A stretch of 64,000 nt of DNA from Mauremys mutica. Lineage: Eukaryota > Chordata > Testudines > Geoemydidae. Numbering within the stretch: the stretch's first letter is position 1; each line of letters opens with the position of its first letter. Below, piece after piece: positions 12,300-22,850 of the stretch. The translations under genes were made by a program, and so were the position numbers. The notes below the pieces were generated by a model, which saw only the letters and a list, made by a program, of their open reading frames with translations, did not search any database and was not told the origin of the DNA. The stretch lies in NCBI RefSeq assembly GCF_020497125.1, contig NC_059079.1:46139114-46203113 (forward strand), written 5' to 3'.

Positions 12300-13660
12300 A
12301 CCATCAGAATGCTGAGGCCTATACAGATAACACTGTTGTTCATAGTCCTACCTGGGGAGACCATCTGCAGCACTGAGAGGCAAGGTTAAAGACCCTTCAA
12401 GATGCAGTTCTTAGGACCAGCCCCACAACATGTAACTAGCTGTGACTGAGGTACCCAATTTGGGGTATGGATGGTGCAGCCTCATGAAACTAGTGATTGA
12501 CAAGGCACAGACCCTAATACCATGCCCAATTCCCTGGAAGAAGAGGCAAATGAGGTATTTTATCAGCCTGGCAATTTATTACTGGAGGTTTAGCCTCAGT
12601 TTTACCTCAGTCTCAGCCTGCCTTAAAGACCTAATTAAAGGTAAACCACCCAAGGAAGATCTGGTGGGATTGGAACAGGGAGGAAGCTTTTAATGAACTG
12701 AAACCACAGCTATGCCGGGCACCTGTGCTCTTCGGCCCTGATTTTTCTTGTGAATTCAAACTGCACATAGATGCCTCACATGTCTGCCTAAGTGCCATGC
12801 TCTCAGAAGACATTGAAGAAGACCACCACCCAATCATATACTTGACTAGTAAGGTATTCCTTAGAGAAAAGGCCTACTCAATTACTGAAAAGGAGGCACT
12901 AGGGATCGAATGGGCCACGGATTCTCTCAGGTATTACCTGCTAGGTAGCCCCTTCTCCTTAATCACAGATCATGCTCCCCTCTACTGGCTCCATACCATG
13001 AAAGATGTGAATCCATGTATAATGCGATGGTACCTGGTGCTACAACCCCATAGTTTCAGAGTGCAACATCAGACAGGAAAGGACCATGTTACTGCCAAAT
13101 TTTTTTTCCGATGGAAAATCAGAGATGGAGATTACCTATCCCAAGACAGCAGGGGTAAGATTGTGGGGGACAATTTCCTCGGTCTCAGAGAGGCGGCAGC
13201 ATATGAGCCCTTCTGGGCTCAGCCAGCACTAATGAGATACATCTGTGAGACTTGATCTGCCTGGAGGGAGGAAGCTTAAAAAGGGAAAGCCTTCCACAGG
13301 AAGTGGGGGTGACTAGGGAGAAAATTGCTATACCTGAGAGACCACTGGCCATGTGGACAGACCAGCAAGAGGAAGACAACCAAGAGGAAGACAAGCAAGG
13401 GTGATCAAAAGGAGGGGCTGGAGGCAGACCCTACCCCTGATTAAGGACAGTATACCTGCAGATAAGCCAAACCCCAAAGGAGAGACTGAAAAACTGCCTA
13501 AGAGACTGATCACTTTTGCCTTTTTCTTTTACTCTGATTCTCCCTCTCCCAGGGGAAGGAGAGGGAAAAGGGCCTTTTTTAAAAAATCCCTTATGTGCCA
13601 CAAACAGAGGAAGGACTCTGTAAGCAGCTCAAATGATGGTTTAGAGGGGACAGGGTGGAG
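12300..13660 (+). mobile_element. Ty3/gypsy retrotransposon internal fragment
   Basis: A decayed piece of a Ty3/gypsy-type LTR retrotransposon pol region, sense. From left: the end of reverse transcriptase with a corrupted YxDD box (AYTDNTVVHS near 12318), then the RT-RNase H linker, RNase H and downstream sequence up to the hAT MITE at 13666. No LTRs were identified. Confidence 0.82.
12442..13255 (+). pseudogene. Ty3/gypsy pol relic: RT end and RNase H
   Basis: 12442-12693 keeps the RT C-terminus (a YYWRFSLSF segment, a degenerate form of the family's YYRRFIPNF-like motif, and an LIKGK-like motif). A frameshift near 12680 leads into EAFNELKPQLCRAP and the RNase H frame ending at 13255. RNase H landmarks are LHIDASHVCLSAML (first catalytic Asp), ITEKEALGIEWATDSLRYYL (catalytic Glu) and LITDHAPLYWL (second Asp). 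In the live element this domain degrades RNA in the RNA:DNA hybrid. The family normally shows an LSR-like motif near the end; here it reads KFFFR. Stops and the frameshift make it non-functional. Confidence 0.85.
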
Positions 13661-13665
13661 ATGAG

Positions 13666-13916
13666 CAGGGGCAGCTCCAGGCCCCAGCACGCCAAGCGCG
13701 TGCTTGGGGCGGCATGCCGCGGGGGCGCTCCGCCGGTCGTTGGGAGGGCGGCAGGCGGCTCCGGTGGACCTCCCACAGGCGTGCCTGCGGAGGGTCCGCT
13801 GGTCCCGCGGCTTCGGTGGAGCATCCACAGGCACACCTGTGGGTGGTCCACCGGAGCCGCAGGACCAGCGACCGGCAGAGCCCGCCCCCCTGCAGAAATG
13901 GCTAGAGCCGCCCCTG
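13666..13916. mobile_element. GC-rich hAT MITE, 251 bp
   Basis: A GC-rich palindromic element. Its ends are CAGGGGCAGCTCCAG and the complement of CAGGGGCGGCTCTAG. The flanking 8-bp duplications are GAGATGAG (13658-13665) and GAGATAAG (13917-13924), one mismatch. The same family appears at 56580-56786 with a perfect duplication. The interior holds inverted segments (CGGTGGACCTCC... and ...GGTCCACCGGAGCC). The open frames over it on both strands are by-products of the palindrome. Confidence 0.88.
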
Positions 13917-14413
13917 GAGATAAGGCACCCACTATAAGATAATTGAAAGATGTAAACACCGAGAAAGAAATGAGAAGGAATTATTGAAAACAATAATAGT
14001 AAACAGTAATGGAATTAAACTAAGAAAAAGAGAAGCTTATATTAAATATTAGGGAAGACTTCCTGACAGAGATCTTTCAGACTGCAGAATAGTCTTTCAA
14101 GGGAAGTATTAAACTCAAGTGCTTATGATTTTAAAAGCACTAACAGGCCAAACACTATGCTCAGTAGTGCAGGGAACAAATCCTGCATTTACAGAGGATA
14201 GATGAGATGACATAAGGTCTTTTTAGCATTTAACTTCTAATTATTCTAATCAATATGTTCCAAGTGTTTAAATGTACATTTTACTTAAAATTCTTAATAT
14301 ATTCCTCTAATTTTATGCTAAGAAGAGATGTTAAGAGGAATCACATGAAAATGCTGATATTTTGCAGTGCAAGTGTACATATATATATATCATTTAATAG
14401 ATGGACTGTTTAA

Positions 14414-15338
<925 letters not shown>

Positions 15339-15453
15339 TAGGGTGACCAGATGTCCTGATTTTATTGGGGCAGTCCCAATATTCAGTTTTTTTCTTATAT
15401 AGGCGCCTATTACCACCACCCTGATTTTTCACACTTGCTGTCTGGTCACACTA
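15339..15453. mobile_element. TA-flanked MITE, 115 bp
   Basis: Short inverted-repeat element with ends TAGGGTGACCAGATGTCC and the complement of TAGTGTGACCAGACAGC. A second copy of the family lies at 29125-29227; both share TCTTATATAGG. TA at both ends suggests a Tc1/mariner-type target duplication, but the superfamily is not proven. Confidence 0.65.
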
Positions 15454-15884
15454 ATTGCAGGAGGAAACTGTGGCCAGAAGAGCTATGTAAGACGCAGTCC
15501 ATACATGTTGTGGCAAAAGTCTCCAAACCAGACCTGCTTAGGCCATCACAGAAAGCCACAATGGGCAGGGGCTATGACATTTACCTTACAATCATCCAGT
15601 CATTCCCAAATCCCATGCAACAGTCTGAATGAAATAAAATCTGATGTGTATACCTTAACTGTGAGGAAGGCAACTGCACACCCTGGCCCCATGTGTTAGC
15701 ATTGTTGATGTCACTACCTTTTGCCCTCTATCCATATAGAGCCAGATTACAGTGGCTTTATGCAGGTGGGGGAATGGATTTTACCCTAAGTACAGCTCAG
15801 GTGGGTTCAGGGCTTGGTACAGATAAGAAAAATATTTTCACCCTTGCATTAGACAGAGAAGGGGTAAGTGGACAGATTTTTAAA

Positions 15885-16284
15885 GAAAGAGACAAGGTGG
15901 TTGAGGTAATGACTTTTTATTGGACTAACTTCTGTTGGTGAAAGAGACAAGCATTCAAGCTACACTGAGTAATTTTCCAAGACTTGAAGAGCTCAGAGAG
16001 TCACAGCAAAATACAAGGTGGAACAGATTGTTTAGCATAACAGACACATTTAAAATGAAGTGGTCCCTTAGAATATGTGTTAACGTCCTCATGGTAAACA
16101 ATCTGTTCCACTTTATAATTAGCTGTGACATTCTGAGTACCTTTCTCAGACCTGGAGAAGAGCTCAATGTAGCTCGAAAGCTTGTCTCTTTCATCAACAG
16201 AAGTTGGTCCAATAAAAAGATATTACCTCATCCACTTTGTCTCGCTAATATCCTGGGACCAACACTGCTACACCATCACTGCAA
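15885..16284. mobile_element. Penelope-like element remnant, large inverted repeat
   Basis: A 400-bp palindromic insertion. The left arm (15885 to about 16045) reads forward through TTATTGGACTAACTTCTG and GGTGGAACAGATTGTTTA. The right arm (about 16085-16284) carries the same sequence reversed. It is flanked by a perfect 13-bp duplication ACAGATTTTTAAA (15872-15884 and 16285-16297). Inverted copies of the terminal repeat and a TSD of this length match the PLE at 45665-46725. Open frames on both strands here are mirror images of each other, not genes. Confidence 0.75.
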
Positions 16285-16299
16285 ACAGATTTTTAAAAG

Positions 16300-16532
16300 C
16301 TTTCAGTGGTAGCTGTGTTAGTCTGTACCAGCAAAAAAAAAACGAGGAGTCCTTGTTGCACCTTAGAGATTAACAAATTTATTTGGGCATAAGCTTTCGT
16401 GGGCTAGAACCCCCTTCATCACATGTATGAAGTAAAAAATACAGGAGCAGGTATAAATACATGAAAGGATGGGGTGCTTTACCAAGTGTTAGGTCAGTCT
16501 AATGAGATAAATCAATTAACAGCAAGATACCA
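16300..16532 (-). mobile_element. Penelope-like element 3' terminal piece, antisense
   Basis: A 233-bp insertion starting CTTTCAGTGGTAGCTGTGTT, with the PLE terminal words AGGAGTCCTTGTTGCACCTT and CATAAGCTTTCGTGGGCTAG. A 13-bp duplication AGATTTTTAAAAG flanks it (16287-16299 and 16533-16545). It abuts the palindromic PLE at 15885-16284, and the two target duplications overlap by 11 bp. The same family in opposite orientation lies at 40360-40528. Confidence 0.82.
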
Positions 16533-16610
16533 AGATTTTTAAAAGGTATTTAGGCAGGTAGTGATGCAGATAAGAACCTAGTGGGATTTTCAAGAGTGAG
16601 TAGGTACCTG

Positions 16611-17268
16611 TAGTGGGGTGGTCACCCTGCTCCTGCCCTGAAGGACTTAAAACAGCCCTGGGAGAGGTCTGTGGCAAGGGAAAGCAGCTAATAGGCTGAT
16701 TAGGGAAGCAGCCACAGCTGGGCCACGCCCCAGTCAGGCCTCTGCTGGCCCTGTACAAGAGGCTGGGAGCCAGGCACTCAGCACTCTCTTTTGCCTTTGG
16801 AGAGGGAGGGACTTGGCTGCTGGGGAGTGTACCAAGGTACCTGAGGTGGAGCAGGGCTGGGGGAAGGCTAGAGGAGCTAGGGAGCTCTGATCTGGCTGCC
16901 GGCCTAGTCTAAGGCCAAATAGGTACTGGTGTTGCAGGGGGCAGCCCATGGGTAGGCAGAGGCAGCAGGTCCAAACCCCCCTTGCCAGTGATGAGTGGCT
17001 TATATACTGCAGTCTGCCCCAGGGAACAGGGGCTAGTTGGTGACTGGCAGTAGCCTTACACTGAGGCAAGGTGGGGAGAGTCAGAGACTGAGGGGTTACT
17101 GCCAGAGGGGCAGCACCCCAGAGAAAGGGGCACTGGGGTCCTGGGAGGGACATGGGGGGGCGGTGGTAAGGCGGATCACCGGTCTGCAGAGGGCACTCCA
17201 GAAGCTGGATGAGCTAATTCCTGACAGAGACCAGCAGGAGGCACCGCAGGGGTGAGTCCACATGCTTA
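16611..17268 (+). repeat. unclassified interspersed repeat, about 650 bp
   Basis: A GC-rich block beginning near TGTAGTGGGGTGGTCACC and ending near GGTGAGTCCACATGCTTAC. I recall this as a high-copy repeat in turtle genomes but cannot place it in a superfamily. Part of it (about 16650-16852) is present inverted at 17729-17924. Open frames across it are interrupted and have no recognised domain. Confidence 0.6.
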
Positions 17269-17728
17269 CACGACTGAATTCCATTGAAATCAAAACTGAA
17301 AATTATCAGTAAATGGAGCGAATTCAGCATGTGTGAACTCGGACTCCATATTAGGAATACTGTTGTGATTAATGCAGCTCTGAAGTAGAACAAGCAAAAG
17401 AGACCTAAAGACTTCAGGCTTGGATGTCTAAATCCCTCTTTTTCCCACCCCCAAGCACCACATACCACTGTCTTGCTTATACCCACCCATCCATGTTTCT
17501 AAACTCTTTTGTGTTCTTTATTTTTGGCCTTATGCTGTTTGCAACTATTCCCAATTTAGTAATTCCACATTCAAGTGAACCCCTAAACTCAATTCACTGC
17601 CATTTATAGTTACTTTCCTTTGTTTTTTTGGTCAGTCAGTTTCAAATCAATGCTACTTTGGTGACAGACAAGCACATTTTGTTTCATTTTACATGTAAGA
17701 TCTCATATCACACCGCATAAAATGCATA

Positions 17729-17924
17729 TGCTCCACCTCAGGTACCTTGGTACACTCCCCAGCAGCCAGGTCCCTCCCTCTCCAAAGGCAAAAGAGTGCT
17801 GAGCGCCTGGCTCCCAGCCTCTTGTATAGCTGAGGCCTGACTGGGGCGTGGCCCAGCTGTGGCTGCTTCCCCAATCAGCCTATTAGCTGCTTTCCCTTGC
17901 CACAGACCTCTCCCAGGGCTGTTT
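17729..17924 (-). repeat. inverted partial copy of the 16611-17268 repeat
   Basis: The complement of this stretch matches about 16650-16852 closely (AACAGCCCTGGGAGAGGTCT, GGGAGTGTACCAAGGTACCT), with a few substitutions and small indels. The pair forms an inverted repeat with arms of about 200 bp and a spacer of about 0.87 kb. The copy ends abruptly in AT-rich sequence and a GA/CA microsatellite. Confidence 0.85.
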
Positions 17925-17935
17925 TATATATAATA

Positions 17936-17966
<31 letters not shown>

Positions 17967-17996
17967 CACACACACACACACACTCTCACTCTCTCT
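17936..17996. repeat. (GA)n(CA)n(TC)n compound microsatellite
   Basis: An uninterrupted run of GA units passes into CA units and ends in CT-rich repeats. It sits exactly between two inverted repeat copies (17729-17924 and 17993-18174). Confidence 0.95.
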
Positions 17997-18174
17997 AAAC
18001 TATGGAGGATTTGAGGAGACCATATGGTCCCCTTGTCCAGACATGTCCTACTCCCCTGCCCAAACTGTTCTTGTGTTGAAGGAAGGGAAAATGTGTGGAC
18101 TCAGAGGGTCAAGTGGCCTCACAGGAGCTTGAGTAGTTTTGCATAGCATTAATAAAGTAAATGCAGAGAATTCT
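17993..18174 (-). repeat. inverted copy of the 6036-6190 repeat
   Basis: The complement of this segment matches 6036-6190, with about 25 extra bases (TGAGTCCACACATTTTCCC region). Like the first copy, it borders a microsatellite at the same end. No coding potential. Confidence 0.82.
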
Positions 18175-19138
18175 AAATGCACTACTATATCCAGTAAGTA
18201 ATCAGATGACGAGAGTGATTTAGGAATTACTTAAATATGTATGCTTAAAGATATGTGTGAGAATGAGAGAGAAACCAAATCATATATTACAAGTTCTGTT
18301 GAGATCTGCACACTTGAATGTACAAATTAAAATATCTAAATGATATTACTAAAACTTGGTGACATGCTTTTGTACTCTTACTCACACTCAATAGAGCTCT
18401 ACTTGACTAAAGTGGGAATACTCCTGGTGTAAATTACTATTCAACATGAATAAGGCCCATCATTAGGTCAAAGTACAAACATTCCAACAAGAAGTATTGT
18501 ATGAAAAATTCTTAAAGTACTTCAGAACAATCATGTTACCATGCAAAATAGACAGTAACTCTTCTGTATACCTTGAGGCAGTGAATAAAAATGGTATTTA
18601 ACATATATGTAAAACTATATTTGCACTCAGATTAATCAAAACTGTACATTTCTGTATAGCAGAAATATTTTCTAAACCTACAGCCTTGAAGCAGTAATTT
18701 CAACATCCACATCTCAATCAATCTTCTGTGTTGCTTTTAAATCTGTGAAATCTTCTCAGCACACATTGAAGTCAGTGTAAGCTTCTCTAATGCACACAGC
18801 TCATGTCAGAACTATCTGCTTTTTTGCTTGTGTAGCAATGCTGCAGAAACATTCCTACATATTTGGTGGACATGGCATACTTACCAGTTATGTACATAGC
18901 CTTTTGGGTATGGGCAAATGAACCTATTTGGTATTCAATTCAATTCACAGAACAAGACATAGTTTTCAATATCCTGACACTTACCAAATTTATGTTTCTG
19001 GCAGCTAATTGGAAGTCTACAAACCAGTTAAATTAAGCATCAGGTTCCAGAAAATTGAGAATATAGTTATGAACAAAATAGACACGTTGAAAGTGGAACT
19101 TGCATTTTTTAAATGTAATAGCCCTTTTTGGACTACAC
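18175..19138. other. KCNT2 intron, nothing recognised
   Basis: AT-rich sequence without exon, RNA gene or repeat that I recognise, ending at the left target duplication of the Harbinger element. Confidence 0.4.
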
Positions 19139-19141
19139 TAA

Positions 19142-19270
19142 GGGTATGTCTACACTACCAGAGTAGTTCGATTTAACTTAACTCGAATTTGTGGAATCGA
19201 CCTTACAAAGTCGAACGTGTGTATCCACACTAAGGACAGTAATTCGACTTTGTGAGTCCACACTAATGGG
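19142..19270. promoter_or_regulatory. Harbinger left subterminal TCGA-rich region
   Basis: About six TCGA cores in about 120 bp (contexts such as AGTTCGATTT, ACTCGAATTT, AATCGACC, AAGTCGAACG, AATTCGACTT, CGTCGACATT). The right end (about 24430-24615) has a similar cluster. Such arrays are plausible binding sites for the transposase or its Myb-like partner; that role is inference. Confidence 0.5.
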
Positions 19271-19524
19271 GCAAGCGTCGACATTGGAAGCGGTGCACTG
19301 TGGGCAGCTATCCCACAGTTCCCGCAGTCCCCGCTGCCCATTGGAATTCTGGGGCGAGCCCCCAATGCCTGCTGGGGGAAAAAAATGTGTCGAGGGTGGT
19401 TTTGGGTAACTGTCGTCATTCAACCGTCACTCCTGCCCTCCCTCCCTCCCTGAAAGCACCGGCGGGAAATCTGTTTGCGCACTTTTCTGGTCAGTGACAG
19501 CGTGGACGCCACAGCACTGCGAGC

Positions 19525-20808
19525 ATGGAGCCCGCTGCGATCATCGCTGCACTTATGGCCATTGTCAACTCCTCGCACCTTATCGTCCACCTCTTCCACA
19601 GTCAGATGCTGAGAAATCGGGCGAGGAGGCTCCGGCAGCGCAGTGAGGACATGAAGTGTGAGAGTGGCACAGACCTCTCACAAAGCACAGGACCCCGCGC
19701 CGTGGACATCATGGTGGCAATGGGTCATGTTCATGCTCTGGAACGGCGATTCTGGGCCCGGGAAACAAGCACGGACTGGTGGGACCGCATAGTGCTGCAG
19801 GTCTGGGATGAATCACAGTGGCTGCGAAACTTTCGCATGCGTAAGGGCACTTTCCTTGAACTCTGTGACTTGCTGTCCCCTGTCCTGAAGCGCAAGGACA
19901 CCCGGATGCGAGCAGCCCTGACTGTGCAGAAGCGAGTGGCCATAGCCCTCTGGAAACTTGCAACGCCAGGCAGCTAGCGGTCAGTAGAGAACCACTTTGG
20001 CATGGGCAAATCTACCGTGGGGGTTGCTGTGATGCAAGTAGCCCACACAATCGTTGAGCTACTGCTCTCAAAGGTAGTGACCCTGGGAAACATCCAGGTC
20101 GTCATAGATGGCTTCGCCGCGATGGGATTCCCAAACTGTGGTGGGGCTATAGATGGAACTCACATCCCTATCCTGGGACCGGACCACCAGGCCAGCCAGT
20201 ATATTAACCGAAAGGGCTACTTTTCAATGGTGCTGCAAGCACTGGTGGACCATAGGGGACGCTTTACCAACATCAACGTCGGGTGGCCGGGCAAGGTTCA
20301 TGACGCGCGTGTTTTCAGGAACTCTGGTCTGTTTAGAAGCCTGCAGGAAGGTAGTTTCTTCCCGGAACACAAAATAACTGTTGGGGATGTGCAGATGCCT
20401 ATAGTGATCCTCGGGGACCCAGCCTACCCGCTAATGCCCTGGCTCATGAAGCCCTATACAGGCGCCTTGGACAGTGACAAGGAACTCTTCAACTACCGGC
20501 TGAACAAGTGCAGAATGGTGGTGGAGTGTGCTTTTGGACGTCTCAAGGGGAGATGGAGGAGCTTACTGACTCGCTCGGATCTCAGCGAAACCAATATCCC
20601 CATTGTTATTGCAGCTTGCTGTGTGCTCCACAATCTCTGTGAGAGCAAGGGGGAGACCTTTATGGCGGGATGGGAGGTTGAGGCAAATCACCTGGCTGCT
20701 GATTACGCTCAGCCAGACAGCCGTGCGATTAGACGAGCCCAGCGGGAAGCGCTGTGCATCCGGGAGGCTTTGAAAGCTAGGTTCCTCAGCGAGCAGTGTG
20801 ACCTGTGA
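19525..20808 (+). pseudogene. Harbinger transposase (DDE_Tnp_4 type) with one stop codon
   Basis: A single frame of 428 codons from ATG 19525 to TGA 20806-20808, interrupted only by a TAG at 19975-19977 (codon 151). Upstream is the helix-rich N-terminal region (FRMRKGTFLELCDLLSPVL). Downstream is the catalytic core with conserved acidic motifs intact: AIDGTH (Asp about 210), VHDARVF (Asp about 260), GDPAYPL (Asp about 298) and VECAFGRLKGRW (Glu about 334). In a live element this RNase H-fold enzyme cuts at the element ends and targets TAA/TTA sites. The stop lies between the two halves, so the present copy would give only a 150-residue fragment unless read through or restarted. An AATAAA signal follows at about 20933. 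Confidence 0.93.
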
Positions 20809-20929
20809 CTGTTCAGTTTCTTTACAGAGAAGCTGAACCTGCCTCTGTTTCTTTACCCAGTTACTGTTGACTATCCTCTGCAGTTACATACCCAGTTCAC
20901 CCCGTTTCCCCCCTTCCAACACACGTTTA

Positions 20930-20940
20930 AAAATAAAATA
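20930..20940 (+). terminator. putative poly(A) signal of the Harbinger transposase gene
   Basis: AAAAATAAAATAC occurs about 125 bp after the transposase stop codon, on the same strand, in an otherwise GC-balanced element. Position and sequence suit a polyadenylation signal; use is not demonstrated. Confidence 0.4.
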
Positions 20941-21115
20941 CATGGAACATTGTTAATTAACAACGTTTTCTCTATTAATGACTTCGCGTTAAAGGGTTGA
21001 AACTGGGATGCAGACTGTGCTGGGTAGGGTGTGTAGTGATGAAAAGACCGCTTCTAAACTCGAGGAATGACAGGCTCCTGCTCCTAGAGCGGTCTGCAGT
21101 GCCGGACTGGTTGTT

Positions 21116-21358
21116 TCAATGGAGCCTGCCATCCCTCCTTTTCGGGACTCTGTGTGTGGGGGCTATGTGACCTTGTGGCGGGGAAGGACGGTTACAGATT
21201 CCCCTGCTGCGTGGCTCTGTGGTCCAGCACAAGGACCGCTGCATAAGATCTGTAACCGCCCTCCCCCGCCACAAAGTCACGTACCCCCCACCCACACAGA
21301 ACATGAAAACCACCTCCCAGACCGACCAGGGTGCCTACTGACTGCACTGTGTGTGTGA
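21116..21358. repeat. inverted duplicates of the Myb-gene 3' coding end
   Basis: Arms 21167-21199 and 21248-21280 are reverse complements with about 3 mismatches in 33. Both arms resemble the end of the neighbouring Myb/SANT gene. The + strand encodes ICNRPPPPQSHVPP and the - strand ICNRPSPPQGHIAPTHRV, against ICNRPPPPQSPIPPSPKV in the gene itself. These are non-coding remnants of an inverted duplication within the element. Confidence 0.7.
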
Positions 21359-21567
21359 CCTGCTGTTGATCCTGCCCCCGTGTCTGTACCCTGGTAAAGG
21401 TGACTGTCCTATGCAATTACCAACCCCCTTCCTCCCCCTTTCAAACACAGTCTTCTGTACAAGAACATGATGGAAACAGTAATTAACAGCAAAGTATTTT
21501 TAATAATCAACTAGACAGTTAGGGGATGAAACTGGGATTGGGGCTTGGGTGAGTCAGGAAGGGAAGG

Positions 21568-22370
21568 TGTCATAGGTCTCACCCCCACTTAGAGCTGTTG
21601 GGTTCCAAAATGGGGACCTGCATTGGTTTCCCTCTAAACTAAAATCCTAGTTTAGATCTGGTAAAAGCTGCCACCACCCAATAAGGTACGTGTATTGGGA
21701 CACAGTCCTTCCCCAAAATCCTTGGGGATCCCAAGAGCCCCAAATCCATGGAGTTCTTACACCCAGGAGAAATAAACCATTCCCCCCTACTTCCTCCCCC
21801 CTCCCTTTTCCTAGGAGAGATACCAGGATCCAACTACAGAGGGATACTTCCCTCCTCCCCTTTCCCTGAGAATCCACCCAAGAAAAGATTAACCAAGTTC
21901 TTAACAGAAAAGAAAAGAATTTATTAAAAGGACAAAAAGAAAGTAACTGTCTCTGTATCCCAAGATGGAACAATACACAGGGTCTAAACTTATTAATCTC
22001 TGGAGAGAATCCCCTCCTTTCTTTCTCAGTAAAAGCAAAGTAACAGCAAACAGGAATAAAAAATTTCCTTCAGCAAACACACAATTGCAAATGTAGAAAT
22101 CAAATTATAAGACTAATCCGCCTTTCTAATTAGTACTCACTATTGAATAGTAGGAACTACTCCAGGAGAACTTGGAGACATGACTGGCCTCTCTTAGATC
22201 CAAAGAGAGCACGAACACTTACACAAAGAACACAGACAAAGGCTTCCCTCCACAGAGATTTGAAATTATCTTGTCTCTGATTGGTCCTCTGGTCAGGTGG
22301 TCATCAGGTACTGCATGTTAACCCTTTACAGGTAAAAGAGACCTTAACCCTTAACTATCTGTTTATGACA
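21568..22370 (-). mobile_element. solo LTR inserted in the Harbinger element
   Basis: An 803-bp insertion with TGTCATA...TATGACA termini (TG...CA) and a perfect 5-bp duplication GAAGG (21563-21567 and 22371-22375). Read on the minus strand it starts TGTCATAAACAGATAG and has an AATAAA at 21920-21925 (complement). No internal retroviral or gypsy genes are present, so it is a solo LTR. The 5-bp duplication and the TG/CA ends fit an LTR retrotransposon or endogenous retrovirus; the class is not resolved. It post-dates the Harbinger insertion. Confidence 0.85.
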
Positions 22371-22380
22371 GAAGGACTTC

Positions 22381-22850
22381 TCAAAATTTGGGGAATGAGA
22401 GCTTTTTGGTAATTGAGCACTCTGCAGGGGTGGAGTGACAGTTTTCATGGCCCCTGGCGCCCCTCCTTCTTCTTACTTTGGGTGAGGGGGGTATTGGACT
22501 TTGTGGCGGGGGAGGGCGGTTGCAGATACAGTGCAGGAGGGCTCTGTCCTCCTGCCTGCGGTCCTGCAGAACATCCACAAGGCGCCGGAGCGTGTCCGTT
22601 TGCTCCCTCATTAGTCCAAGCAGCGTTTGAGTCACCTGCTGGTCCTCTTGATGCCACCTGTCCTCCCGTTCGCTGTGTGAGCACTGGTACTGAGAGAGGT
22701 TCTCCCTCCACTGGCTCTGCTGGGCCGCCTCGGCTCGGGAGCAGCCCATAAGTTCAGCGAACATCTCGTCCCGTGTCCTTTTCTTTCGCCGCCTAATCTG
22801 CGCCAGCCTCTGTGAGGGGGATGCTGGGGCAGGTCGGGAGACAGTCGCAG
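22381..22850 (-). CDS. Harbinger Myb/SANT-like protein, exon 2
   Basis: Second coding exon of the element's accessory DNA-binding protein. It runs from an acceptor (CACACAG on the minus strand, complement at 22851-22857) to the TGA at 22381-22383. It encodes VSRPAPASPSQRLAQIRRRK (basic, a probable nuclear localisation and contact region), then a Gln/Glu/Arg-rich stretch likely to form a coiled coil (QQVTQTLLGLMREQTDTLRR), and a Pro/Ser-rich tail with NRPPPPQSPIPPSPK. The join with exon 1 (23670-24246) keeps the frame: GTCG + CTGCG reads V-A-A. Upstream codons to 23073 in the same frame are intron. Confidence 0.85.

Noticed and set aside
13529..13993. Several overlapping 60-154 codon frames on both strands
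   Set aside because: They are produced by the GC-rich palindromic hAT MITE at 13666-13916 and have no family motif.
15935..16312. 125- and 85-codon frames on opposite strands with similar peptides
   Set aside because: The similarity is the mirror image created by the palindromic PLE remnant, not two genes.
17936..17996. A CRISPR-like or regulatory array
   Set aside because: It is a plain compound dinucleotide microsatellite.
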